Source: Solea solea (lineage: Eukaryota; Chordata; Actinopteri; Pleuronectiformes; Soleidae). Taken from it: 64,000 nt of DNA. The stretch's first letter is position 1; every line of letters starts with the position of its first letter. Under the pieces are notes generated by a model that worked only from the letters and a program-made list of their open reading frames with translations, had not been told where the DNA came from and did not search any database. The translations under genes were made by a program, and so were the position numbers. This document shows positions 52,940 through 61,793 of this stretch, piece after piece. Where the stretch lies: NCBI RefSeq assembly GCF_958295425.1, contig NC_081146.1:6449649-6513648 (forward strand), read 5' to 3'.

Positions 52940-53342
52940 GGAAGGACAAAAAACTGGAGAAAGAGACACAGAGAGGATGAGCAAAGTGTGACTGTCTGAA
53001 GAATAATGCTAAGGTTGTTTGTATTGATTTACACCACTATTATTGTCTATGGTATTAGTTTTAATAAGCATCTACAGTACATAGGGGATTTAAGGCAGGG
53101 GATTGCTGATAGACTTTTACCTTTGTCAGTATTTTGGAACTGACTGAGAATTGAGCTTTTTTTTTTTACACTTCTATTGATTTCCTAATATGGTGAAAGA
53201 GGGAATTAAACAGAAAGAACAAATGCATATGAAAAAGAAGGTATTGAAATTATCTTGTGAGCTCTCGTTATCTTTCTCCATCATCTGTATTTAATGCAAA
53301 TAGTATTTTTTTTTTCCTTTTGTAAATATTTTGTTTGTGGAA

Positions 53343-53348
53343 AATAAA
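53343..53348 (+). promoter_or_regulatory. Polyadenylation signal of the Atg8-family gene
   Basis: AATAAA about 400 bp after the stop codon, followed by an A run at 53360-53370. Confidence 0.6.
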
Positions 53349-53955
53349 TATGAAAATACAAAAAAAAAAATGTTTTCTGTTTTTACCTCCACCAAGAAAG
53401 ATATAGCATTTTTAACCATGTTTGTCTGTCTGCTGTTAAACAACATAACTCAAACAGTTAAAGGGCTGATTATGGATATTATCGGCGATGACCCAAGAAA
53501 AAATGGTTCGACTGCTTTTTCTGCTTAAGGACTGTGTCAGAAATATAAAGTTTGGTTTGATCTGTGTCATTGTTACACATAATATTGTTGACTGCCATTT
53601 TATTTTAACTATATCTTTGCAGCCCCTTTATGACAAAATGATCTATGATAGTGGTGAAATTGTAGGGCATATTTGCACATTATGCCCCAAACCACCTGTG
53701 TCTACAATGTGTTTTAGAGGAAGGACAGAGAGGAGACATTCTCATAGGGAAGTGGTCTGTCTTATAACTAATTAGCTGAGACACTTTTATTTCCTGCAGA
53801 CGAAAGGAATAGCAACATCGTGACACGTCCCTTTCGAAAATGGGCAGTGTTTAATCTGCGTGATTCAAAGGTTACATAACCTCTGTCAGTTGACCGGCCC
53901 AGTCTTCAAGACTTTGCAGGCAAAACGAAAGTTAGAGAATCAGAAGGGACGAGCG

Positions 53956-56900
53956 ATGGAGTTGCAGCAGGTGACAACAAAGGCGGACGGACATAAGGAA
54001 GATGATGGTGCTAAAGAGCCAATGCTAGGGGTCAAAAAAACTGAAGGTACAAAGAAATACATTTCTCAAGTTGATGCTTGATGTTTAACATAGATACTGT
54101 ATACAATATTATTATGTGAGACTGAAAATAAAACATGCACCTCTTTCTATAATATTGTAGGTCTCTGCCTTGATATATGAAGTAACTTCTTTAACTTTAA
54201 ACTAACGCCAAAATGTGATGTTTGTGTATATTTGAGTGTAGTGCACTGAACATATGAGTGCGGACTCCAGATGTTCTGCGTGTCATGTTGAAATGTGTCT
54301 GTCTTTATTTTTGTCTTAACTTTAGAGGAAACACAACCAGACCATTACTCTAAACTACGTAATCCATCTGAGGACGTCTACACAGAGGCAAATTTAGGTG
54401 GTTCTTCAGTCAAAGGAAAAGCAGGTAAACCATTGTATGATACTATATGTGTGTAGTCTTCTGCAGGCCAGTGTCTGTTAGTGTTTGTCATCGGTCTATA
54501 AATGCAAGGAGCGTCTGTCTGTGCGTCTGAATGTTAATGGCAGGCTGCAAACTTGGAGGAGACTGTTTGGATGAAAATGCAAAGAACCGGGACCGCACTA
54601 GTACACTTAATTACATTTTGAAGTTAAATAAAATTGAGATGGAGCAATATATAGATAGAAAGACAATTTAACCACATAGTGGTTAAAGATAAAGGAAGCA
54701 GAAACAAAACTGTAATTCTGCATCAGGCTAATCTGAGATTTCTGTGACTGTTCTGTAAAAAAGTAATATTATTACTGTCTATTTTGTGCCATTTTCAAAA
54801 TTTCTAATCATGAATTTGTTGTACAAAAATAATTTAATGCTGAAATTATTTAAAAAAAAAGTAATGATATGCTTCTTTTTTTAAAATAAAAAACAACTCA
54901 TTACAACAATAGTGATAATAATTCTGTTTTGAATAATGTGCCTTTAATTGTAGTAGTTACAAACATGAGAAGATGAATCTCAAGTGTCTCGAGCAGGACC
55001 ACGTTTGATTCCCTCTTGCTTTAGAAGACCCTGCTCTTTAGTCACATATTTATAGACACATGTTTTAAATCTGCATCACTGATGATGCAACAGTTTGATT
55101 AATTTAGGTGACACTACAGAACATGCACGTCATACGGTTCTTTTCCTTTTTTGATCCAAATATTTAAACTATTTTTTATTAGTCTATAAAACAGTAAAAC
55201 AAACTGGTGTGTATTTTTGTCTGAACTTCAGAGAAAGAACAACCAGACTCTGAACAACAAAGTCCGGCCGAGGACGTCTACGCAGAAGCTCATTTTGGTG
55301 AGTCTTCAGGTAAAACAAAAGTACGCACACTATGATATGTGTGTCGTCTACTGTACGGCGGAATGTTGTTAGAAAAAACAACAGGATGTTTTTGAAACTG
55401 AAGGTCCTACTGTGTATGTAATACATGTTGTTGATCTCCATTTGTTTTTCCACTGTATCACACGCCCGAAATTTAAGTTAGTTAGTTAAAATCAGTTAGT
55501 TATTATCATATCATAAATGCTTCATAAGAAAACATGCAAAAGCAGAAGCAAAGACTTCTGCAAAGACAACAACAAGGCAATCAGAAGCGGCAGACTTCAT
55601 TTGTTACGCAACAAGCGTACTTTCCACATTAGTGGCAAGTGTGGGAACACAGACAGACAGACACACACACACACACACACAGAGCCACAAAAAAGATACT
55701 TCACTCACACTCCGTGGGGTGAAGTAACAACTAATACTGCTACTATTTATACTACTATTATTACAACTAATACTAACGTCTAATACCAAAAGTACATAGC
55801 TATTCTCCATGTCTTAAGCTGTAATAGTTACTATTAAATATAGTTGCACAAAAGTGTCAAAGAAAGAGCTTATGAAATTAAAACTATAGCAAAACAAAGT
55901 TTATTCCTCATTTTGTCTCCTCACTGTTTTAAGGCATTATTGCTTCAAAAGATCCTTCACTTAAATCCCTAATCAGTCGACAAATGACCATCAGTGATAG
56001 TGATAGTCGTATGTTTTGTCTTGAACTAAAACCCTGAGCGTCTGTGATGATCTGCTCTGGAATGACCTCAAAAACAAGAAACAATGTGTTGTTTTGGAGA
56101 ACAGTATCTGCAGACTGATGGCGTGCACCACAGTATTTACAAAAGCTCATTTATAAAGAGAGGGAAAAAGAAATAGAGTTGAAGGACAGGCTTAGCACTG
56201 TTCTGCATAATGAATTTGGCAAGTATCAGTGAAGGTCACGTTGCTATGGTGACAAGTGGGGGGAGTCTTAAAACTGCACTGCTGCAGGCAGACAAGAGGT
56301 AGACAGGGTAAAGAAGCTTCCTCGAGAATCCCAGGACATTTTTTCGCGATGTACATTCAATTTTGTCGCAATTATGGAGACGATAAGAAAGATGAAGCCA
56401 AGGAAAACTTGTCATCCCAGTTATCGGTTAAACTGGAGGAGGAGGGGAAGGAGAAAGGTACGCCACAGCTGCTTTTGTTTAATCCTGATGTTTGAAATGC
56501 ATGTATCTCTCTCACATGATTCATATTGTCTCTCACAGGCAAACAGACTGTGGGAAATGTCAGTCTGTACCGTGTTGGGTGCTTAGTCCTCACAGTGCTC
56601 TGCCTTGTCCTGCTGCTGGCCGTCATTGTACTCAGTATGAAAGGTAAGTCCCTGCAGCCATTAATGTGAATCTATTTCAGTGCCTCAACAACAAAACTAA
56701 TGCTGTAAAACTGAAGAGGATGTTGTGTTTGCGCTTCATGGTAAAAAGAAAATCCTCCTGCTGCATTGTCGGGTTCATGTTGCTTTTTATTTGTACTGTA
56801 TTTCTCCCAACAGCAGACACAAACAGAAACACAAGGTGTGGCTGATCGTGTTACTGCAGCCTGAAGACATTCTTTTTGTTCTTTCCCCTCTCAACTCCTC

Positions 56901-58691
56901 CCACTGTGCTCTGACTTCTAGTCCAAATGGATCCGCTGTGTGCCCAGAGAGAGAGGAGGAAGCAGCGGCACACACAAAAAAAACAACAACTTTATTTGCT
57001 CCAAACTGCTGCAAAGAGTATTGTCAGGCTCAACATTCAAACATGTCATGAGTGCTATGCCAGGAGGAAAATCACAGTGCAGATAAAGAATACAAAAACA
57101 AACAAACAATAAACTATGCTGATTAGCGGTGTTTGTTTCTGTGGGCGGGGATGTGGCGCTGCTGGCTGTTTTCTAGCATAGACAAAATGGATGGAAGACG
57201 GAAGTGGGCGACATAAATGATCAAATGTGACCTGAATATCACATTTTCTAGCAGAGATGCTGTGCTCTTGGCAGTGTGTACTTTTGTCATGTGGCCATGC
57301 CGTGGCCGGGTTGTGGCCCAGATCTGGTGAACAGGAGCAGACCACCCAAGTACCCTCAGTTTGTGGACCCGATGGAAGTGTCACGTATGAGAAGTGTGGG
57401 CCAGAGCTGGGCCTCACCAAGTTTGCTTGTTCATGATGCTTTTTGTTGTATTTGCTGTATTTCTTATAACAAGAGACAGATCAGGAAAACAAAGTGTGGC
57501 TGACTGTGTTACTTCAGCCTAAAGACATTGTGTTTTCCCTTAACTCCTCCTACTGTGCTCTTACTTCCAGTCCAAACTGTGTGCTCAGAGGGAGGGGAGG
57601 CAGACATGCAGCTATCAACCTGCAGCTATGAACAATGCCAGGATCGCTACGGTACTGGCCAAGGCCATGGTAGGTGCTATGCCAGGAGGAAAAATTCAGT
57701 GCAGATACAATAACGTGAAGAAAAGCAAACAATACAGACTCAAACATTGTTTGCATGGTCATTAATGTCCTTCATCTTAAACATTTTAGATCATTGAAAA
57801 CAGTGAAAACACGAGTGGTGACCTGATACATACATGTAGAAAGAAAATATGAGTTATAATTCAGCTGAAAGCAAAACCATGAAGAAAGCTGGAGGTAACT
57901 TGAAGCTTTTAATCTGCTTTGGCTTTTTGCAGTTGGAGGCTGCAGCCGGTGTCCTCCTTCCTGGCTGACTCTTGAGAAGTCATGTTATTTCCTGTCACGA
58001 CACAGACTGAGCTGGGAGGAGAGCAAGAGCTATTGTGCTGAAAGAGGCGGAACTTTGGCTGTCATCAACAGCCAGAAACTTCAGGTGAAGCTTGAACTAC
58101 CTCCATCCCTGATGGAAACATGGATAGAATTCTCTCAGTGTATTTGTGTAAATGTGAACGGTGTTGTGATCTGTCTTGTGTAGATTTTTCTGTCTGAGCA
58201 TGGGAACCTGATGTACTGGATCGGGCTGATACACAAAGGAAACAAATGGAGCTGGGTCAACAACGACTCAGTGCAAAAGAGGTGATTGGGTCCTCCTTGT
58301 TCCTGTCTGTCTGTCTGTCTGTCTGAACGTAATACAGAGGAAGTTTGTTCAGTACCACAAAAGTAATGAAGTTTGACATCCAGCCCCTATGCAAGACAAC
58401 AAACAAATAACAGACAAAAAAAAGAGATGTCATAGATAAAAAAAGATCACACACAGTCCCTTGTGATATGGGGGTGTGATGTCTGCCACATGGTAGAGGT
58501 TGCATGGGTTTGCTCAGGTGTAACTAAAGTTTACAATATTCTATTTTTTATTTCTCTTTTGCAGCTACTGGGAGAATAATGTGTCACCAGCGGGTTGTGG
58601 CGTCCTGAACAGTCGCGGCCCACGTGAGAAGAACTGGCTGAGTCACAACTGCGACAATTACACCTACTTCATCTGTCAGCTGCAGATCTGA
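53956..58691 (+). CDS. Type II transmembrane C-type lectin-like receptor (NK-receptor style), about 323 aa
   Basis: Nine exons join in phase (mostly phase 1): 53956-54046, 54326-54424, 55232-55309, 56335-56457, 56539-56643, 57571-57669, 57933-58084, 58184-58281 and 58565-58691. Order: cytoplasmic tail, one membrane span, short Cys-containing stalk, C-type-lectin-like domain, TGA at 58689. There is no signal peptide, so type II topology is expected. It resembles group V (NK-cell receptor-like) lectins of vertebrates, such as KLR/CLEC members, but I cannot name the orthologue. The start at 53956 is chosen because the 30 residues to the donor are hydrophilic; an in-frame ATG exists at 53860. The 5' limit of the 56335 exon is uncertain (alternative 56380, same phase). 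Confidence 0.82.
54326..55309 (+). CDS. Lectin receptor: duplicated tyrosine-bearing tail exons
   Basis: Exons 54326-54424 and 55232-55309 are homologous. The first reads EETQPDHYSKLRNPSEDVYT then EANLGGSS; the second EKEQPDSEQQSPAEDVYAEA then HFGESS. Shared pattern: E-x-Q-P-D ... P-[SA]-E-D-V-Y-[TA]-E-A. Both start and end in phase 1, so copies can be gained or lost without frame change. The first copy adds a YSKL (YxxL) motif that the second lacks. Tail tyrosines of this type are usual SH2 docking sites in lectin receptors (inference). A second good donor inside the second exon (TTTTG/GTGAGT, 55297) is also in phase 1. Confidence 0.7.
56335..56643 (+). CDS. Lectin receptor: membrane-proximal tail and transmembrane exons
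   Basis: Exon 56335-56457 encodes a charged segment (NYGDDKKDEAKENLSSQLSV, EEEGKEKG). Exon 56539-56643 gives KQTVGNVSLYR followed by the span VGCLVLTVLCLVLLLAVIVL and SMK. The span has no charged residue, so pairing with ITAM adaptors through a membrane Arg/Lys is not indicated. A single Arg lies at the cytoplasmic border. Confidence 0.8.
56774..57090 (+). pseudogene. Decayed tandem copy of the lectin stalk exon and flanks
   Basis: The block matches 57430-57711. Both run TTCATG-TGCTTTTT, AGTGTGGCTGA-TGTGTTACT, CAGCCT-AAGACATT, CTCCTCC-ACTGTGCTC, an acceptor TTCTAG or TTCCAG/TCCAAA, an exon body, and GCTATGCCAGGAGGAAAA. In this left copy the exon body has an extra TGGATCCGC and other changes. 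At the donor, CATG/GTAGGTGCTATG of the right copy has become CATGAGTGCTATG, so the GT is lost. The open frame then runs on to 57112. The copy is probably skipped in splicing. Confidence 0.7.
57571..57669 (+). CDS. Lectin receptor: stalk exon (intact copy)
   Basis: Encodes VQTVCSEGGEADMQLSTCSY then EQCQDRYGTGQGH. Three cysteines suggest disulfide-linked dimers or an intra-stalk bridge (inference). Acceptor CTTCCAG and donor CATG/GTAGGT are both good, and phases are 1 and 1. Confidence 0.75.
57933..58691 (+). CDS. Lectin receptor: C-type-lectin-like domain exons
   Basis: Three exons, the usual number for NK-type CTLDs. Motifs: CPPSWLTLEKSCYFLS, WEESKSYCAERGGTLAVINS, LMYWIGLIHKGNKWSWVNND, CGVLNSRG, NWLSHNCDNYTYFICQ. 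The six expected cysteines are present. The calcium/sugar site-2 triplet (EPN or QPD) and the WND motif are absent; SPAGCG and WLSHNC stand there. Calcium-dependent sugar binding is therefore unlikely and a protein ligand more likely. The domain ends QLQI and stop. Confidence 0.88.
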
Positions 58692-59410
58692 TAGCGTCGT
58701 CTTTTCTAACAGAAACATGAGCAAACCAATTCTCTGTCCACGGCGGCTCAATAGCACGTCCAATCATTTATCTTTCCACTTCACACTTTAATCGATAGTT
58801 TTCAACAAATATATATTGTGAAGCTTTTTTAGAGTATAGATTTTTGAATGTAAAAAAACTGTTGGGCCATTTATACAAATATTTGTATTGTTTGCATTTC
58901 TGTGTAGCATCATCTGTCCTCTGATCAAGGTTTGTCATCCTTACTGTTTGATTCTTTATTCTGCTGTATGAAAAAAAATAGAGGCCAGTAACCTTTTTTA
59001 ACAACATTTTATTTCATATAAAATTGTCATAATTTCCCATGTACACTGAATGACTACATTGACACTGAATGACTTTCTTTTAGCTTAGTATATACAGTAT
59101 TGCTGCTACATACACGTGTGTGTATATTGCTATAAAAATAACATAAAATAACTCTTTTCTATAGCATAATACTGCAGGAATAATTGCACTATAAAGAGAA
59201 ACTTCTTGCAAGTTAATTCACTGAAATTCACCACCACTTCAAAGCCGAAGTCTGTAATTTGTTTCAGAATCACGTTTTTTAAATGTTTGTTATTTGTTAA
59301 AATCCTCCTGACGTACAGGTAGCCACCAACGTAAAAGGAAAAAGCAATGCTGCACCATCTCCTGTTTGTCCTCTTGATATACTGATATTCATAGTGCAGG
59401 TATAAATCTT

Positions 59411-59416
59411 AATAAA
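59411..59416 (+). promoter_or_regulatory. Probable polyadenylation signal of the lectin receptor gene
   Basis: AATAAA 720 bp after the stop codon; the sequence between is AT-rich and non-coding. Confidence 0.4.
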
Positions 59417-59750
59417 AAGGCTGAAAAAACACACTCTTGATTCCTAACCCTTTAATTAAATCTCTGTTAGAATGGAAAATGAATCTACTTCTCACTTGAT
59501 TCACACCGTCAGTTAAGAGAGTAAATGGTTTCTGTTGCTAGTTTCAAGTCTTCTTCAATAGAACCTGGTGTAAATTTGGTAAATTATGTTCCCATTAAGA
59601 GGAAAATGGATAATAAAGTCTGACATGGGTGGACATCAGTGAGATTGAACCTGGTTACAGGTGCTGCCTCTGAATAATTAAAATGACCCACGCAGGTAAG
59701 TGAATCAATTGAACTAGAAAATTTTCGCGGCGAAATTTCGAGCATGCCAA

Positions 59751-60480
59751 AATGTCATAGTTAAGTATGTCATCCAAAATGTGACAAAAATGCCATAGTT
59801 TAGTATGTCTTCCAGAATCAGACAAAAACGTCATAGTTTAGTATGTCGTCCAAAATGTGACAAAAACGTCATAGTTTAGTATGTCGTCCAAAATTTGACA
59901 ATAATGTCATAGTTTAGTATGTCGTCCAAAATTTGACAATAATGTCATAGTTTAGTATGTCGTCCAAAATGTGACAAAAATGCCACAGTTTAGTTTGTCG
60001 TCCAAAATCAGACAAAAACGTCATAGTTTAGTATGTTGTCCAAAAAGTCACAAAAACGTCATGGTTTAGTATGTCGTCTAAAAAGTCACCAAAATGTCAT
60101 AGTTTAGTATGTCGTCCAAAATGTGACAAAAACGTCATAGTTTAGTATGTTGTCCAAAAAGTCACAAAAACGTCATAGTTTAGTATGTCGTCCAAAATGT
60201 GACAAAAACGTCATAGTTTAGTATGTCGTCCAAAATTTGACAATAATGTCATAGTTTAGTATGTCGTCCAAAATTAGACAAAAATGTCATAGTTTAGTAT
60301 GTCGTCCAAAATTAGACAAAAATGTCATAGTTTAGTATGTCGTCCAAAATGTGACAAAAATGTCATAGTTTAGCATGTCGTCCAAAATTTAACAAAAAAG
60401 TCATAGTTTAGTATGTCGTCCAAAAAGTCACCAGAATGTCATAGTTTAGTATGTCGTCCAAAATTTGACCAAAACGTCAC
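59751..60480 (+). repeat. 38-bp minisatellite, left array (about 19 units)
   Basis: The unit GTCATAGTTTAGTATGTCGT + CCAAAATGTGACAAAAAC repeats with period 38. Units differ mainly in the second half (AAATTTGACAATAAT, AAAAGTCACAAAAAC, AAATTAGACAAAAAT). The same unit in the opposite orientation forms the array from 61794 on. Confidence 0.97.
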
Positions 60481-61042
60481 GTTTGTGACCCGTTTAAAGT
60501 TTCAATCACGTCTCTATGTTTAAGTATGACGACACTGTGATGCCCAAGTGGGCTTGGTTTTTCTCCTTCTTTCGACCGTTTCCCATTCATGTGTATCTGG
60601 AAATTATTCGCAGTTTATGGGGATTTTTGTCGCCATGGTTACTCGAAATGTTTATAAAAGTCATAGCACACGTTTGCCGATCAAACCGCATGTTTTGTGT
60701 GAGGGGTTTCTCAAAGCTTTATGCATTATGTGGCAAACTTTGGGAGGAAGAGGAATAATATCAAGAAGAAGAAACGTGGAACAATAACAAGAGATGCTTG
60801 TGCTCTAGGTTCTCACAAGTATGCCTTGCAGCAGGAACTAATTACAAAGTTATTTTACAGTATTGCGAGGGCTACTGGATTTTTTTACTTCATTTATAGC
60901 TAAGAGGACGTGTTGTAGAGGATTGTAACAAATCGGATAAAAAGAGTTTTAAAACAATTTACCTCCTTTAGCTAGTCTGTACTTTGTGTTCAGAAATGTG
61001 AGATGATAGAAAGCCTCAGGAAACACACTCCAGGCTCAGGCA
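60481..61042. other. Spacer between the inverted arrays, left part
   Basis: Non-repetitive relative to the arrays. Plus-strand frames of 60-80 codons exist at 60516-60903 but overlap in different frames and have no family resemblance. The purine-rich GAATAATATCAAGAAGAAG and AACAATAACAAGAGATGCTT at 60750-60800 resemble dispersed fish repeat sequence. No gene is supported here, except that it may include the 3' untranslated region of the minus-strand gene. Confidence 0.5.
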
Positions 61043-61748
61043 TCAAACAAGTTTTATGTCCTGGTTGTCCTCCGGCTCCTCCTGCTCCATCTCCAAACCT
61101 AAGGCACTGTGACGAATCATCTGCCAGCCTGTCAGAGACTTCCTGTTGTTATATCCACCTCTGAGTTTAGGTCTGAGCTTTGGGGTTTCAGAGTGTGACC
61201 CCTTTGTTGTGTCGGTCTTCTCCAAAACTTCCTTTTCATCCTCCTTGGAGAAGGCTTTGATGTAACGTCGCATCTTTTGCAGCATGGAGTCGTTTCGGTC
61301 CTCTACCCTGCAAAGAGAAAAGTGTTAACCAGTAACAGAGGCACTTTCACTGAGAACTATTTAACTTTTCGTGAACCCTCAGCAATCTTCACTGAGCATT
61401 TACACCTTTGAAAATGGAACAAAGGAACAGTTCAACATTTTGGTTTGAGTAAAATATTGCAAATCAATACTAGTGAATCATAGTACAGAGAGAATTGGCA
61501 CCCAAGGATTGTGCTATAATCAAATGTATATCGTCCCAGGCCCAAGAGTGAGAAGTTAACTGCTTGTCTCTGCCCTTCATATGATATCACCATTGTTATG
61601 TGTTGTGTTTTGTTTCTCCTTTGAAGCCTGTCCTCTCTTACCTTAGATACCAGCGCTCTTTCAGGCCGTAGTCCAACCCACACACCCCGAGCCGAGGCCA
61701 CAGCCAGCGTGGCAGCCTCCTCTCTAGCATCAAAGTGGTGGCAACTAC
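61043..61748 (-). CDS. Last two exons of an unrecognised minus-strand gene
   Basis: The 3' exon is 61043-61307 (acceptor TTTGCAG, stop TGA at 61045-61043). The preceding exon is 61642-61748, with a very good donor CTAAG/GTAAGAG. Joined, they read [60 protein letters not shown] and end [12 protein letters not shown]. The first part is basic and Trp/Leu-rich, the rest hydrophilic with a [20 protein letters not shown] block. The phase-2 junction is consistent. Further 5' exons would have to lie beyond the right array, or translation could start at the Met before LERR (about 117 aa). I do not recognise the family. Confidence 0.5.
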
Positions 61749-61793
61749 CTGTACATCATCATTATAACTCTTATTATGACACAAGGCATAATA

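Noticed and set aside
56922..57112. Left stalk-exon copy as the used exon of the lectin gene
   Set aside because: It has lost the donor and runs into a stop at 57112. The right copy at 57571 joins the membrane and lectin exons in phase.
60516..60903. Small protein genes between the inverted arrays (plus strand)
   Set aside because: Three overlapping frames of 60-80 codons without splice support or family resemblance. The sequence resembles dispersed repeat DNA.
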